A stretch of 34,087 bases of DNA from Paenibacillus agri (GCF_013359945.1 NZ_JABWCS010000178.1:1-34087), one strand, 5' to 3'; counted from the stretch's first letter, positions 1-10,199 are shown. Program-made: numbers and translations. The notes: generated by a model from the sequence alone, not told the origin.

Positions 1-189
1 CGCCTGCCAAGCACGGGCGAGAAAAGCACACACCGCATTTGCGTAGCAAACAGGAATTAGCTTTTCGAGCCCACGCCCTTGATGCGAAGCCAAGCGCCTG
101 CCAAGCACGGGCGAGAAAAGCGCAGGCCGCATTTGCGTAGCAAACAGGGATTAGCTTTTCGAGCCCCAGGCGCTTGGAGCGAAGCCAAG
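1..189. repeat. Two tandem copies of a ~94-bp intergenic repeat
   Basis: Two direct copies, 1-94 and 95-189, both begin CGCCTGCCAAGCACGGGCGA and both contain the block GCATTTGCGTAGCAAACAGG followed by ATTAGCTTTTCGAGCCC. They differ at only about ten positions. The first copy may extend beyond the left edge. No coding frame in this stretch looks real. It lies downstream of purF (minus strand), where the next pur gene would usually follow closely, so it acts as a spacer or an inserted repeat family. Confidence 0.8.
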
Positions 190-245
190 CCGCCAACCAT
201 CCCCCGGCGTGCAGCATGCCGCCAGGGGGCGGAACGCCGTAGAGC

Positions 246-279
246 TTGTCCCGCCTTTGCCGGAGGCAAACAGGGACAA
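246..279. repeat. Intergenic inverted repeat (hairpin)
   Basis: TTGTCCC at 246-252 pairs with GGGACAA at 273-279, and inner bases GCC/GGC extend the stem. It sits in the non-coding spacer downstream of purF. There is no T-run on either side, so a simple intrinsic terminator is not supported. Confidence 0.6.
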
Positions 280-348
280 TGCGGGCACCCGCACCCCAGT
301 ACCCTTAGCAAGTTAAAACCAAACACCTACCACCAAGCTTTCGGGTGG

Positions 349-390
349 CCGGAGGGCAGCGCCCTCCGGGGTCCCCCTTAGCAAGGGGGA
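349..390. repeat. Two adjacent perfect hairpins downstream of purF
   Basis: CCGGAGGGC (349-357) and GCCCTCCGG (361-369) form a 9-bp stem with a 3-base loop. Immediately beside it TCCCCCTT (372-379) and AAGGGGGA (383-390) form an 8-bp stem. The second hairpin is followed by TTTAGGGGGAT, a motif often seen in dispersed bacterial intergenic repeats. Both lie just after the purF stop codon and could stabilise the 3' end of the pur message or weaken read-through. No U-tract is present, so a terminator call is not made. Confidence 0.6.
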
Positions 391-409
391 TTTAGGGGGA
401 TGGACAACC

Positions 410-1906
410 TTAGCAGGAGCAGCCATCCTTCTCCGCCCCGCCGAAATCCACCTGCGTCGGGTAATCATTATCAAAACAGGACAGGCATAGCCCGCCTTTA
501 TAGTCATTACTGTTATAGCCGCCGATTGAGCTGATCAGCCCTTCTGGTGTGAGGAACGCGAGGGAATCCGCGTTAATCTCTTCACACATTTCCTCAATCG
601 TCTTATAGGAGGCGATGAGTTCCCGGCGGTCCGGCGTATCAATGCCGTAGAAGCACGGGTTTTTGAACGGCGGCGACGTGATCCGCACGTGTACCTCCAC
701 TGCTCCTGCTTCGCGCAGCAGATTGACGATACGGCGCGAGGTCGTGCCGCGTACGATAGAGTCGTCAATCATAACGACACGCTGGCCTTCCACGACACGG
801 CGCACGGCGCTCAGCTTCATCTTAACGCCTTGCTCACGCAGTTCTTGGCTAGGCTGGATGAAAGTCCGGCCCGTGTACTTGTTCTTGATCAGCCCAAGCT
901 CATACGGAATGCCCGTCTGTTCAGCATAGCCAATAGCCGCAGAGATACTGGAATCCGGCACGCCAGTTACGATATCCGCATCGACAAAAGCTTCCAATGC
1001 CATCCGGCTGCCCATCCGCTTGCGTGCAGCGTGCAGGTTCGAGCCGTTCAGATCGCTGTCGGGACGCGCGAAGTAAATGTACTCCATCGCGCACAGTGCC
1101 TTGCGCTTCGGTTCTGTGAAGCGGTCTTCCCGAAGACCGTCTTTATCAAGCACGAGCAGCTCTCCCGGCTCGATATCACGTACGAACTCTGCACCAATGG
1201 TCTCCAGAGCGCAGGACTCCGAGGCGAATACATAAGCTTCGCCGACACGTCCCATGACCAGCGGACGCAAACCGTGCGAATCGGAAGCCACCAAGAGCTT
1301 GTCATTAGTCATCAGCAGAAAAGCAAACCCGCCGACAAGTTGCTCCAAGGCATCCTTAGCCGCTTCGACAAAATCCTTCGGTGAACGCGCAATCAGATGT
1401 GCTAGCACTTCTGTATCGCTTGTGGTCTGGAAGATCGAACCGCTTTGCTCCAGCTGACGCCGGATCAGCGGCTCGTTAACAATGTTACCGTTCGTGGCAA
1501 TCGCCAGATCGCCGTCACGGTACTTGAATACAAGCGGCTGCGCGTTGGTCAATCGGCTGTCACCACTGGTGGAATAACGGACATGCCCAATGGACATGTC
1601 GCCGACCAGCGAGGCAATTCTGTCTTTGTCGAATACTTCTTTAACCAATCCCATGCCGCGGTGATAGTTAAAATCGCGTCCGTCTGCCACGCAAATGCCC
1701 GCACTCTCTTCCCCACGGTGCTGCAAGGCATGCAGACCGTAATAGGACATAGATGCAGCTTCCGGGTGTCCGAAGACCCCGAAAACGCCGCATTCTTCTT
1801 TTAACGTATCAAAAATATCTCCCGAGCCCGTTCCTTCATTGTAAAAGTCGCCGGTCCACAGAATAGGCTCCGTCTGCTCTTTCCCGGTCTTTATTTCATA
1901 AGACAT
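410..1906 (-). CDS. purF: Amidophosphoribosyltransferase
   Basis: PurF makes 5-phosphoribosylamine from PRPP and glutamine, the committed step of de novo purine synthesis. The start is taken at 1906 (MSYEIK) because GGAGG lies 10 bases upstream; a TTG further upstream (1924) overlaps that ribosome-binding site. The protein has 498 residues. The glutaminase nucleophile is Cys39 in [10 protein letters not shown], so the propeptide to be removed is about 38 residues, much longer than the 11 residues of the B. subtilis enzyme. The PRPP loop reads [13 protein letters not shown]. Cysteines in [15 protein letters not shown] and [10 protein letters not shown] match the Fe-S cluster ligands of the Bacillus-type enzyme. 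The gene overlaps the 3' end of purL by 16 bases, which suggests translational coupling. Confidence 0.95.
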   Translation of the reverse strand: MSYEIKTGKEQTEPILWTGDFYNEGTGSGDIFDTLKEECGVFGVFGHPEAASMSYYGLHALQHRGEESAGICVADGRDFNYHRGMGLVKEVFDKDRIASLVGDMSIGHVRYSTSGDSRLTNAQPLVFKYRDGDLAIATNGNIVNEPLIRRQLEQSGSIFQTTSDTEVLAHLIARSPKDFVEAAKDALEQLVGGFAFLLMTNDKLLVASDSHGLRPLVMGRVGEAYVFASESCALETIGAEFVRDIEPGELLVLDKDGLREDRFTEPKRKALCAMEYIYFARPDSDLNGSNLHAARKRMGSRMALEAFVDADIVTGVPDSSISAAIGYAEQTGIPYELGLIKNKYTGRTFIQPSQELREQGVKMKLSAVRRVVEGQRVVMIDDSIVRGTTSRRIVNLLREAGAVEVHVRITSPPFKNPCFYGIDTPDRRELIASYKTIEEMCEEINADSLAFLTPEGLISSIGGYNSNDYKGGLCLSCFDNDYPTQVDFGGAEKDGCSC

Positions 1907-4137
1907 GGAATGGCATCCTCCCAAACGGACTTCAGCGCAGGTACCGGCTCATCAAGCGCGGCTACGTCGTCCAAGTTCACACGCAATCTGTCTCCGCCAA
2001 CGGTTCCGATGACTTCTACAGGAACTCCAGCTGCAGCAATCGCAGCTTTCAGCTCTTCAGCCCGATCCGGTGCTGCTGTCAAAATAATCCGCGATTGGCT
2101 CTCGCTGAACAACGCCACATCACGGCGAAGCCCATTCGCTGACAGGTTCACGTTAGCACCGATGCCACCGCTGATACAGCTCTCAGCCAGCGCCGCAGCC
2201 AGGCCACCTTCGGACAAGTCGTGCGCTGAACGTACCAACCCGCCGCGAATAGCGCCAAGTACGACATCAAGCAGCTTCCGTTCAACCGCAAGATCCAGCT
2301 CCGGCGGACGGCCTTCAGTTACACCGTGCACCGCATACTGGAACTCACTGCCGCCAAGCTCTGCTTTGGTCGTACCTAGCAACAAGATCGCATCGCCTTC
2401 CTGCTTGAACGCTTGGGTCGTAATATGGTCAGTATCGGCGATCAGACCCACCATACCAACAACTGGTGTCGGATAGATCGCACCGGAAGCATTTTCGTTG
2501 TACAAGCTGACGTTTCCGCCAATAACCGGTGTATCCAGCACACGGCAAGCTTCCGCCATACCGTCAACAGCACGTTCCATCTGCCAGAAAATATCCGGTT
2601 TCTCCGGGCTGCCGAAGTTCAAATTGTCTGTAATCGCCAGCGGCTCCGCCCCGGAGCAGACAATGTTACGTGCTGCTTCGCTGACGGCAATCCGTCCGCC
2701 TACTTCAGGATCAAGATAGACATAACGGCCGTTACAGTCCGTTGTCATCGCCAGACCTTTACGTGTTCCTTGAATCGTTACTACTGCCGCATCCGAACCA
2801 GGACGAACCGCAGTGCTAGTCCGTACCATGTAGTCGTATTGGTTATACACCCATGCTTTACTTGCTACGGTTGGTGATCCAAGAATGCTGCGGAGTGCGC
2901 CGCCCAGATCAGTCACTTCTTCATAACGCAGTGTATCTACCGCTGCATTTTCTTCATAATAAGCAGGTACAGTAGATGGCTTGTCATACACAGGACACTC
3001 ATCGACCAACGCCGTTACCGGCATATCGCCAACTACTTCACCGTGATGGAACAGCTTCAGACGTCCGTCATCTGTAACCTTACCTACTTTGCGGCAGATT
3101 ACGCCCCAACGGTCAAAAATCTCCTGGGCCTGCGCCTCATCCTTAGGCTCAACTACGAACAGCATCCGCTCCTGGGATTCCGACAGCATCATTTCATAAG
3201 GGGTCATGCCTTCCTCACGCTGCGGCACTTGATCCAAATACAGCTCCAGACCGTTGCCCGCTTTGCTCGCCATTTCCGCACTGGAGCAGGTCAGACCGGC
3301 TGCGCCCATATCTTGAATACCGAGTACGATACCGCTGTCGATCAGTTCCAGACAGGACTCCATAACCAGCTTTTCCATGAATGGATCGCCTACTTGTACA
3401 GCTGTACGTTTAGCTTCCGATTCCTCACTCAGTTCGACGGAAGCAAAGGTTGCCCCGTGAATGCCGTCCCGGCCTGTAGGAGGCCCTACATAAAAGACAG
3501 GGTTGCCCACACCTTTAGCGACACCGCGCTGGATTTTATCATGATCGATCAAGCCCACACACATCGCATTAACGAGCGGGTTACCATCATAGCTATCGTC
3601 GAACATAATTTCGCCGCCGACAGTCGGAATGCCGATACAGTTACCATAGCCTGCAATTCCGGATACTACATGCTCGAACAAATATTTTACCCGGTCGCTT
3701 TCAAGCTTACCGAAACGAAGGGAGTTCATCAGCGCCACTGGTCTTGCACCCATGGAGAAAATATCACGAATGATACCACCCACACCCGTTGCCGCACCTT
3801 GGTAAGGTTCTACCGCGGAAGGGTGGTTGTGGCTTTCGATTTTGAAAACAACAGCCTGATTGTCACCGATATCTACGATACCCGCGCCTTCGCCCGGTCC
3901 CATCAGGACACGCGGTCCAGTCACCGGAAAACGGCGGAGCAGCGGTTTGGAGTTCTTGTACGCACAGTGCTCGGACCACATTACGCTGAATACACCGATT
4001 TCCGTGTAGTTCGGCAAACGGCCCATGAAGGACGTAATCAGCTCATACTCGCTGTCCGACACGCCGAATTGACTGTAAATTTTCTGCTCTTTGATCTGTT
4101 CTGCGGTCGGTTCCTTAGCGGATACTTGCTGCGCCAT
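1891..4137 (-). CDS. purL: Phosphoribosylformylglycinamidine synthase, large (synthetase) subunit
   Basis: PurL converts FGAR to FGAM using ATP and ammonia supplied by PurQ, with PurS as the third subunit. At 748 residues it is the small Gram-positive form that needs separate PurQ and PurS. Recognisable blocks include [17 protein letters not shown] near the N terminus, [20 protein letters not shown], and the glycine-rich [16 protein letters not shown]. The start is ATG at 4137 with GGAGG a few bases upstream (GACCTGGAGGGATCGTC). The first codons overlap purQ by 23 bases and the last overlap purF, so purQ, purL and purF are read as one tightly coupled block. Confidence 0.96.
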   Translation of the reverse strand: MAQQVSAKEPTAEQIKEQKIYSQFGVSDSEYELITSFMGRLPNYTEIGVFSVMWSEHCAYKNSKPLLRRFPVTGPRVLMGPGEGAGIVDIGDNQAVVFKIESHNHPSAVEPYQGAATGVGGIIRDIFSMGARPVALMNSLRFGKLESDRVKYLFEHVVSGIAGYGNCIGIPTVGGEIMFDDSYDGNPLVNAMCVGLIDHDKIQRGVAKGVGNPVFYVGPPTGRDGIHGATFASVELSEESEAKRTAVQVGDPFMEKLVMESCLELIDSGIVLGIQDMGAAGLTCSSAEMASKAGNGLELYLDQVPQREEGMTPYEMMLSESQERMLFVVEPKDEAQAQEIFDRWGVICRKVGKVTDDGRLKLFHHGEVVGDMPVTALVDECPVYDKPSTVPAYYEENAAVDTLRYEEVTDLGGALRSILGSPTVASKAWVYNQYDYMVRTSTAVRPGSDAAVVTIQGTRKGLAMTTDCNGRYVYLDPEVGGRIAVSEAARNIVCSGAEPLAITDNLNFGSPEKPDIFWQMERAVDGMAEACRVLDTPVIGGNVSLYNENASGAIYPTPVVGMVGLIADTDHITTQAFKQEGDAILLLGTTKAELGGSEFQYAVHGVTEGRPPELDLAVERKLLDVVLGAIRGGLVRSAHDLSEGGLAAALAESCISGGIGANVNLSANGLRRDVALFSESQSRIILTAAPDRAEELKAAIAAAGVPVEVIGTVGGDRLRVNLDDVAALDEPVPALKSVWEDAIPCLMK

Positions 4138-4804
4138 GACGATCCCTCCAGGTCTTCAAGATTGATGTGAACATCCGTTTACCGTCTTCCGAGCCCAGCA
4201 GGCTGTTGACTGCACGTTCAGGGTGAGGCATCATGCCAACTACGTTGCCTGCTATATTGCTAACTCCTGCAATGTCAGCCACGGAACCGTTAGGATTGTC
4301 GCTGTATGTGAATACGATCTGACCATTTGCTTTCAATTGCTCAAGTGTCTCTTCATCACAGTAATAGTTGCCTTCGCCGTGTGCGATTGGAACAACGATC
4401 TCTTCGCCTTCGGCGTAATCCACGGTGAATGGTGTCCCATTGTTAACCACCTTAAGCACCGTATCATGACAGCGGAACTTCATCGACTCGTTGCGGCGCA
4501 GTGCGCCCGGCAATAGCCCAGCTTCGGTAAGAATCTGGAACCCATTGCAGATACCCAGTACGAATTTGCCTTGCTCAGCAGCTTTAGCCACTTCAGCCAT
4601 TACAGGAGCAAATCTGGAAATGGCGCCGCAGCGCAGATAATCTCCATAAGAGAAGCCGCCTGGAACGAGAATGCAATCATAGGCCGACAGGTCTGTCGCC
4701 GTATGCCACACATAATCAACCGGTTCACCGAGGCTTTCTTCTACCGCTTTATAGCAGTCAATATCACAATTGGAGCCCGGAAAGACAAGTACCGCAAATT
4801 TCAT
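4115..4804 (-). CDS. purQ: Phosphoribosylformylglycinamidine synthase, glutaminase subunit
   Basis: PurQ hydrolyses glutamine and passes ammonia to PurL. The 229-residue length is usual for the stand-alone glutaminase. The class I amidotransferase nucleophile sits in [11 protein letters not shown], and the His/Glu of the triad are in MPHPERAV near the C terminus. The N terminus [15 protein letters not shown] is typical of PurQ. The gene lies 5 bases after purS and overlaps purL. Confidence 0.96.
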   Translation of the reverse strand: MKFAVLVFPGSNCDIDCYKAVEESLGEPVDYVWHTATDLSAYDCILVPGGFSYGDYLRCGAISRFAPVMAEVAKAAEQGKFVLGICNGFQILTEAGLLPGALRRNESMKFRCHDTVLKVVNNGTPFTVDYAEGEEIVVPIAHGEGNYYCDEETLEQLKANGQIVFTYSDNPNGSVADIAGVSNIAGNVVGMMPHPERAVNSLLGSEDGKRMFTSILKTWRDRHGAASIR

Positions 4805-4809
4805 GACTT

Positions 4810-5055
4810 TTAGTCCTCCAATTCGTAGCGGTAATCCTCGATCACCGTGTTGGCAAGCAGCTTTTCACACATATCTTTAAGGCGTACTTCCGCTTCAGCG
4901 CGGTCATTTGTATCCAAAGTCAGCTCCATATATTTACCGATACGCAAACTTTCTACTTCTTGAAAGCCAACTGAGTGCAGCGCACCCTGAACTGCTACCC
5001 CTTGGGGATCGAGCACACTTTTCTTAATGGTGACATAGACCGTTGCTTTTAACAT
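4810..5055 (-). CDS. purS: Phosphoribosylformylglycinamidine synthase subunit PurS
   Basis: This 81-residue protein bridges PurL and PurQ in the three-part FGAM synthase of Bacillus-type organisms. The sequence [20 protein letters not shown] followed by [12 protein letters not shown] is the usual PurS pattern. It is placed between purC and purQ, the standard order, and its stop codon is 5 bases before purQ. A ribosome-binding site (AGGAGGAAC, on the minus strand) precedes the ATG. Confidence 0.95.
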   Translation of the reverse strand: MLKATVYVTIKKSVLDPQGVAVQGALHSVGFQEVESLRIGKYMELTLDTNDRAEAEVRLKDMCEKLLANTVIEDYRYELED

Positions 5056-5101
5056 ACGCTTGTAGTTCCTCCTAAAAGTTTGTGGGCATACCGTAGAGCA
5101 T

Positions 5102-5992
5102 CTATAGAGACTTGCCGGTAAGACGATGATAAATATCCAGATAACGACGGGTGGTTTCCTCTACCACTTCACTTGGAAGCGGGTCAGGCGTGCTATTCTT
5201 GTCCCAGGAAGAGGATGCAAGGTACGAACGTACCGGCTCCTTATCCATACTGTCAATCTCAATATCAAGCTGGTAATTGTCCTTAGCCCAGAAGCGTGAA
5301 GCATCCGGTGTAAAAATCTCGTCGATCAGAATCACCTTGCCATCCAGCAGACCGAACTCAAATTTGCAATCCGCGAGAATGATGCCCCGCTCGGCGCAAT
5401 ATTCTCTGGCAAAAGCGAACAGCTTCAGGCTCTTCTCCTTCAGCTCAAGCGCCAGCTCCGCTCCGATCAGTTCCTGCATCTTCTCGAAGGGAATGTCCTC
5501 GTCGTGGCCGACATCATTTTTAGCTGCCGGGGTAAAAATCGGCTCCGCCAGCAGCGCATTCTTGCGCAGGCCTGCGGGAAGCTCAATACCATTGACCTTG
5601 CCGGTCTCCTGGTACTGTCTCCAGCCACCGCCGGTGATGCAGCCCCGAACCACGCATTCGATGTCGATACGTTCCGCCTTGCGGGCCACCATAACACGGT
5701 TGCGCAAAGCTTCCCGATCCTTGACGATACCGCCAAGCTGGTCCACATCAATATGCACCACGTGGTTCTCGATCAAGCTCTTCGTCTGGCCGAACCAGAA
5801 AGCACTCAGCCGGTTAAGCACATTGCCTTTCTCCGGCACTGCCGGATCCAGCACATAGTCGAACGCAGAGATACGATCCGTGACGACGATCAATACGTTT
5901 TCCCCTAAATCGTACAGCTCACGAACCTTCCCTTTATAGAGCAGCGGCGCATCAATGAGTTCCACGGCTGTGGATATGGCCGGTGATGTCAT
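5102..5992 (-). CDS. purC: SAICAR synthase (phosphoribosylaminoimidazole-succinocarboxamide synthase)
   Basis: PurC joins CAIR and aspartate using ATP to give SAICAR. The signature blocks are YKGKVRELYDLG, VVTDRISAFDYVL, CVVRGCITGGGW, and LADCKFEFG followed by LIDEIFTPDASRFW. At 296 residues it is about 55 residues longer than the B. subtilis enzyme and resembles the long form (about 300 residues) known from yeast and many proteobacteria. The C-terminal extension is SWDKNSTPDPLPSEVVEETTRRY. The start has a strong GGGAGGAAAGG site. Upstream is a 910-bp non-coding gap, so purC may have a promoter of its own. Confidence 0.95.
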   Translation of the reverse strand: MTSPAISTAVELIDAPLLYKGKVRELYDLGENVLIVVTDRISAFDYVLDPAVPEKGNVLNRLSAFWFGQTKSLIENHVVHIDVDQLGGIVKDREALRNRVMVARKAERIDIECVVRGCITGGGWRQYQETGKVNGIELPAGLRKNALLAEPIFTPAAKNDVGHDEDIPFEKMQELIGAELALELKEKSLKLFAFAREYCAERGIILADCKFEFGLLDGKVILIDEIFTPDASRFWAKDNYQLDIEIDSMDKEPVRSYLASSSWDKNSTPDPLPSEVVEETTRRYLDIYHRLTGKSL

Positions 5993-6022
5993 GACCTTTC
6001 CTCCCTTGAACGAATGATCCTA

Positions 6023-6090
6023 TAACTTTGCGAAACCTGTAATTTTGCGAAACCTGTAATTTTGAGAAAAGAGTAACTTTGCAAAAAGAG
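6023..6090. repeat. Four tandem copies of a 17-bp repeat upstream of purC
   Basis: Units at 6023, 6040, 6057 and 6074 follow the pattern TAAYTTTGCGAAACCTG; the last two drift to TAATTTTGAGAAAAGAG and TAACTTTGCAAAAAGAG. The array ends 32 bases before the purC ribosome-binding region, so it would be in the 5' leader of any transcript entering purC. Confidence 0.8.
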
Positions 6091-6242
6091 TATCTCCTGC
6101 TACGTTGCTTCTTGTAAGCGGCATATACGGCATTTCGGCATTTCACTGCGAAGAAAATTGGGCTTCAATTCGAATTGTAGTTTGGACTTCAGCGTGATTA
6201 GTGCCAGCGTGTCGGCAAACAAAGCAGGTTCGACGCATAAAT

Positions 6243-6425
6243 AACGGCATTTCTGTACCTTAATTTGCAGCAACCAGGGGAGAATTTCAGATTAAAGGCA
6301 TTTTTGTACCTTAAATCTTCCAAATTCCACTCTTGGAGGGCTTATCCTTAAAAATAAGGTACAAAAATGCTCTTATATTCCTTTTTGAGCCCTAAACAGG
6401 AGATATAAGGTACAATATTGCCGTT
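6243..6425. repeat. Nested inverted repeats, MITE-like (about 183 bp)
   Basis: The inner arms are GCATTTTTGTACCTTA (6298-6313) and TAAGGTACAAAAATGC (6355-6370), a perfect 16-bp inverted repeat. The outer arms are AACGGCATTTCTGTACCTTA (6243-6262) and TAAGGTACAATATTGCCGTT (6406-6425), complementary at 17 of 20 positions. All four are versions of the same motif, two in each orientation, enclosing a short non-coding core. No transposase is present. It could be a miniature mobile element or a paired palindromic repeat family. Confidence 0.7.
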
Positions 6426-6529
6426 AATTGCAAATCGAGCTAATGCTAACAGCCTTAACAAGCCCTGAGTTTGTTCTACTACTATTCGGTGGGCAAAACC
6501 ATGCAGCAATGTGCATCAGTCTGCTACTC

Positions 6530-6752
6530 GGTAGGTAAAACCAGGCAGGCCTACGTTCATCACACTACTCAGTAGTCAAAACCAGGCAGGCCTACGTTCA
6601 TCACACTACTCGGTAGTTAAAATCAGGCAGGCCTACGCTCATCACACTACTACTCGGTAGTCAAAACCAGGCAGGCCTACGCTCATCACACTACTACTCG
6701 GTAGTCAAAACCAGGCAGGCCTACGTTCAGCGCACTACTACTCGGTAGTTAA
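6530..6752. repeat. Tandem array of 41/44-bp units between purB and purC
   Basis: The core CAGGCAGGCCTACG occurs at 6542, 6583, 6624, 6668 and 6712, giving two 41-bp and two 44-bp periods. The 3-bp difference is an extra CTA in CACTACTACTCGG. Flanking parts of the unit (CACTACTCGGTAGTCAAAAC) are also conserved, and decayed versions continue on both sides (about 6475-6530 and 6745-6880). It is a minisatellite-like array in the interrupted pur operon, without a plausible reading frame. Confidence 0.85.
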
Positions 6753-6902
6753 AACCTTACAGCAATGCACCCGCTCCACTGCTACTGAGCAAGCCAACCA
6801 TGAAGTCCTACGTCATCTCAACCGCTACTCGTAGAAAAAACCTTACGCACTGCGTCCGCCTTACCGCTACTTAGCAATTCAAGCCTTATAACTTCTATTT
6901 AA

Positions 6903-8198
6903 TTAAATAAGCTCCAGCTTGCGGAAAATGGTATCCACATGCTTCAGGTGCCACGAAGGGTTGAAGGCATCTTCAATTTCTTCCGGGCTGAGCACATTTG
7001 TGATCTCAGGCGTAGCTTCCACGATGTCGCGGAATTGTGTCTGCTCTTCCCAAGCCTGCATCGCGCGTGGTTGTACGGTGTCGTACGCCTGCTCGCGGCT
7101 GAGGCCTTTGTCGATCAGCTTCGTCAGAATGCGGCCGGAGAACGGTACGCCGAAGGTGCGGTTCATGTTGCGCTTCATGTTTTCCGGGAAGACGGTCAGG
7201 TTCTTCACGATGTTCCCGAAACGGTTCAGCATGTAGTTCAGCAGCATGGTCGCATCCGGCAGGATGATCCGCTCTACAGAAGAGTGGGAGATATCACGCT
7301 CATGCCAGAGCGGCACGTTTTCGTAAGCAGTGACCATATGGCCGCGGATCACGCGTGACAGGCCGGAGATATTTTCGCAGCCGATGGGGTTGCGTTTGTG
7401 CGGCATAGCAGACGAGCCTTTTTGTCCCTTGGCAAAAGCTTCTTCCACCTCGCGGATTTCGCTCTTTTGCAAAGCGCGGATTTCAGTAGCGAATTTGTCC
7501 AGTGAAGTGGCAACCAGTGCCAGTGCAGCCATGTACTCAGCATGACGATCGCGTTGCAGGGTCTGTGTCGAGATTGGCGCCGGGCTAGTGCCCAGCTTGC
7601 GACAGACGAACTCTTCTACAAACGGGTCGATGTTGGCATACGTGCCAACAGCGCCGGAGATTTTACCGAACTGCACACCGTCAGCTGCGCGGCGGAAACG
7701 CTCCAGGTTCCGTTTCATTTCCTCGTACCAAAGTGCCATTTTGAGACCAAAAGTAGTCGGCTCGGCATGAACACCATGTGTACGGCCCATCATCGGGGTA
7801 TCTTTATAGGCAATCGCCTTGTCTTTCAGAATCTCAATAAAGTTAATAATGTCCTTCTCCAAAATCTCGTTCGCTTGGCGCAACAGATATCCCAGCGCGG
7901 TGTCAACAACATCCGTAGAAGTCAGGCCGTAATGCACCCATTTACGCTCCGCACCAAGGCTCTCGGATACGGCACGGGTAAAAGCGATCACATCATGGCG
8001 GGTTTCCAGCTCAATCTCATTAATGCGGTCGATATCGAATTTGGCATCCTTACGTAGCTTAGCCGCATCTTCATGCGGGATTACGCCAAGTTCAGCCCAT
8101 GCTTCACACGCGCACAATTCTACTTCCAGCCATGCGGCAAATTTATTCTCTTCGGTCCAAATGGCCCGCATTTCCGGTCTGCTGTAACGTTCGATCAT
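6903..8198 (-). CDS. purB: Adenylosuccinate lyase
   Basis: PurB acts twice in purine synthesis: SAICAR to AICAR and adenylosuccinate to AMP. Its 431 residues match the usual Bacillus length. The fumarase/lyase superfamily signature [10 protein letters not shown] is intact, as are the [12 protein letters not shown] and TSTDVVDTA blocks that line the active site. The ATG is preceded by AGGAA inside the end of purK, with a gap of only 6 bases. Downstream (towards purC) the operon is interrupted by a long repeat-rich spacer. Confidence 0.96.
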   Translation of the reverse strand: MIERYSRPEMRAIWTEENKFAAWLEVELCACEAWAELGVIPHEDAAKLRKDAKFDIDRINEIELETRHDVIAFTRAVSESLGAERKWVHYGLTSTDVVDTALGYLLRQANEILEKDIINFIEILKDKAIAYKDTPMMGRTHGVHAEPTTFGLKMALWYEEMKRNLERFRRAADGVQFGKISGAVGTYANIDPFVEEFVCRKLGTSPAPISTQTLQRDRHAEYMAALALVATSLDKFATEIRALQKSEIREVEEAFAKGQKGSSAMPHKRNPIGCENISGLSRVIRGHMVTAYENVPLWHERDISHSSVERIILPDATMLLNYMLNRFGNIVKNLTVFPENMKRNMNRTFGVPFSGRILTKLIDKGLSREQAYDTVQPRAMQAWEEQTQFRDIVEATPEITNVLSPEEIEDAFNPSWHLKHVDTIFRKLELI

Positions 8199-8204
8199 AT
8201 CTTT

Positions 8205-9608
8205 TCAGTTCCTCCAAAGGTTAGATTGCTCTACCCAGGACAGCCCGTCTTCGGTGTCCTTGCAAAGCAGGTTGATATGGCCCATTTTACGACCATTTTT
8301 GCTCTCTGTCTTGCCATATATATGAAGCTTGGGGATAACCCCCAGCTTATTGGCTATTTCATCATAAGCGCTGACCGTATTTACTGCACCTTCTAAGTGC
8401 TGCCCGAGCACATTGACCATGACTACCGGGGTCAGCAGCGTCGTGTCTCCCAGCGGCAGATTGGTGATCGCCCGTACATGCTGCTCGAACTGCGAAGTCG
8501 CACAGGCGTCCATAGTATAATGCCCGGAATTGTGCGGTCTTGGTGCCAGCTCATTGACGAACAGCTCACCATCCTCCGTAACGAACATTTCTACAGCCAG
8601 CAGGCCGACAGCGTTCAATCCGGTGATCAGTCTCTCCGCCAGCTCGCAGGCTCTGCGCTGAATCTCTTCCGGCACCCTTGCAGGCACAATAGAGAGATGC
8701 AGGATGTTGTTCACGTGAATATTCTCCGCAGGCGGGAAGCTCTTCACCTCGCCAGACGCGCTACGGGCGGCAACGACGGAGATTTCGCATTGAAAAGCAA
8801 CGAATTTCTCCAGCACCAGCTCCGGTACGGCTGCTGCGGTTGATGCGCCCGCTTCACCGGCGGGCGTCCCAGCCACTGCGGCTCCCGGCGCTACCTGCCG
8901 GAACGCCGCTTCGAGCTCGGTAGCCTCGCGGATGACGGCTTGTCCCTTGCCGTCATAGCCCCCTGTGGCTGTCTTCAGCACACAGGGCAGACCGAGCTCG
9001 GCAGCGGCGGCCTCAAGCTCGGCCAGGCTGCCCACCTTGCGGTACGGGGCGACCGGCACGCCGGCAGCCTCGATCGCAGCTTTTTCACGCAGGCGGTGCT
9101 GTGTCGTATACAGCAGCGCACTGCCCTGTGGCACGTACGATTCCTCCGCCAGCAGCGCGGCTACGCCTGCGTCGACGTTCTCGAACTCGTACGTGATGAC
9201 ATCGGAGCGGCGCGCCAGCTCACGCGCCGCGTCCTGATCGTTGTAAGCCGCTGCAATCTGCGGCGTCACCTGCCCGCAGGGCGCATCCGGCGCAGGGTCC
9301 AGCGCCACGAAGCGGTAGCCCATGGCGCTGCCGGCCAGCGCCAGCATGCGGCCAAGCTGGCCGCCGCCGAGCACGCCGATGGTCGCGCCTGGCAGCAGGG
9401 TCCGGGGCGCTACTGCTCCGGACGCCCCCGTTCCAGCCCCACCGGCCGCTGCCGCCCCAGACGTCTCCGTTACACCGTTCGTTCCGCCGGCCGCTACCGA
9501 ACCAGAACCACCGGCCGCTGTAGCACCCAGCGGCCCGCGGGCGGCGCCGCCGTAACCCGCGCCACCCGCCACATCTGCAGCGGGCAGCTTCTGTGCCTCC
9601 GGCCTCAT
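8205..9608 (-). CDS. purK: N5-carboxyaminoimidazole ribonucleotide synthetase, with Ala/Gly-rich N-terminal extension
   Basis: PurK carboxylates AIR with ATP and bicarbonate; PurE then rearranges the product to CAIR. The ATP-grasp enzyme proper begins near residue 71 ([18 protein letters not shown]) and carries [14 protein letters not shown] and [14 protein letters not shown]. Before it lie about 70 residues that are almost all Gly, Ala, Thr and Ser. A second Ala/Gly-rich insertion (around [17 protein letters not shown]) breaks the central domain. These make the protein 467 residues against roughly 380 in B. subtilis. The start is well fixed: its ATG overlaps the purE stop as ATGA, a classic coupled junction. 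The extension is more GC-rich than the rest of the operon. Confidence 0.92.
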   Translation of the reverse strand: MRPEAQKLPAADVAGGAGYGGAARGPLGATAAGGSGSVAAGGTNGVTETSGAAAAGGAGTGASGAVAPRTLLPGATIGVLGGGQLGRMLALAGSAMGYRFVALDPAPDAPCGQVTPQIAAAYNDQDAARELARRSDVITYEFENVDAGVAALLAEESYVPQGSALLYTTQHRLREKAAIEAAGVPVAPYRKVGSLAELEAAAAELGLPCVLKTATGGYDGKGQAVIREATELEAAFRQVAPGAAVAGTPAGEAGASTAAAVPELVLEKFVAFQCEISVVAARSASGEVKSFPPAENIHVNNILHLSIVPARVPEEIQRRACELAERLITGLNAVGLLAVEMFVTEDGELFVNELAPRPHNSGHYTMDACATSQFEQHVRAITNLPLGDTTLLTPVVMVNVLGQHLEGAVNTVSAYDEIANKLGVIPKLHIYGKTESKNGRKMGHINLLCKDTEDGLSWVEQSNLWRN

Positions 9609-10090
9609 AAGCTGTCGCTGCTTTCCAGCACTTCGGCGGTAATGGCATCCCGCCGCAGCTGCACTCGATCCTGTACCACAGGATCGAACGCGCCGATGAT
9701 TTGCGCGGCCAGAAGGCCCGCATTCACGGCTCCGGCACGGCCGATCGCTACTGTCGCCACCGGAATCCCGCCTGGCATCTGCACGATCGAGAGCAGCGAA
9801 TCCAAGCCGTTCAGCGCCTTGGATTGCACGGGCACACCAATGACTGGCAGTATCGTTTTCGCTGCCACCATCCCTGGCAGATGCGCTGCTCCGCCTGCGC
9901 CTGCAATAATGACGCGGAGGCCACGCCCTACCGCTTCCTCTGCATATTGGAACATCAGGTCCGGCGTACGATGCGCGGACACTACCTTTTTCTCATAGGA
10001 TATTTCCAGTTCGTCAAGCACTGCACAGGCGTGCTCCATCGTTTCCCAATCCGATGTACTGCCCATAATGACACCGACTTGCACAGACAT
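9605..10090 (-). CDS. purE: N5-carboxyaminoimidazole ribonucleotide mutase
   Basis: PurE moves the carboxyl group of N5-CAIR to give CAIR. The start [18 protein letters not shown] (10090) matches the family; an upstream in-frame ATG at 10204 would lie within the riboswitch terminator and is rejected. The protein has 161 residues and shows [17 protein letters not shown] and [17 protein letters not shown], the substrate-binding blocks. It is the first gene of the operon and is coupled to purK through an ATGA overlap. Confidence 0.96.
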   Translation of the reverse strand: MSVQVGVIMGSTSDWETMEHACAVLDELEISYEKKVVSAHRTPDLMFQYAEEAVGRGLRVIIAGAGGAAHLPGMVAAKTILPVIGVPVQSKALNGLDSLLSIVQMPGGIPVATVAIGRAGAVNAGLLAAQIIGAFDPVVQDRVQLRRDAITAEVLESSDSL

Positions 10091-10149
10091 GATTTGACCC
10101 TGCCTTCCGTAACAATAAGATGGATACACATTAGTTTTCCATAATTCCG

Positions 10150-10199
10150 AAAAAAAAAGCCCGATTTCCAGACGCATTTTGCTGCGGGAGGATCGGACT
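10150..10199 (-). terminator. Intrinsic terminator in the pur leader
   Basis: On the minus strand AGTCCGAT (10199-10192) pairs with ATCGGGCT (10165-10158), an inner GCA/TGC extends it, and a run of eight T residues follows. It sits between the guanine aptamer and purE, the expected place for the expression platform of a transcription-terminating riboswitch. Confidence 0.8.

Noticed and set aside
3043..4170. Long plus-strand frame (375 codons) opposite purL and purQ
   Set aside because: It lies antisense to well-conserved pur genes, has no family resemblance and no ribosome-binding site.
6530..6752. CRISPR-like regular repeats
   Set aside because: The segments between the conserved cores are themselves nearly identical, so there are no spacers; no cas gene is present. 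It is a tandem array.
8940..9998. Plus-strand frame (352 codons) opposite purK and purE
   Set aside because: Shadow of GC-rich codons in purK; Arg/Pro-rich and without recognisable domains.
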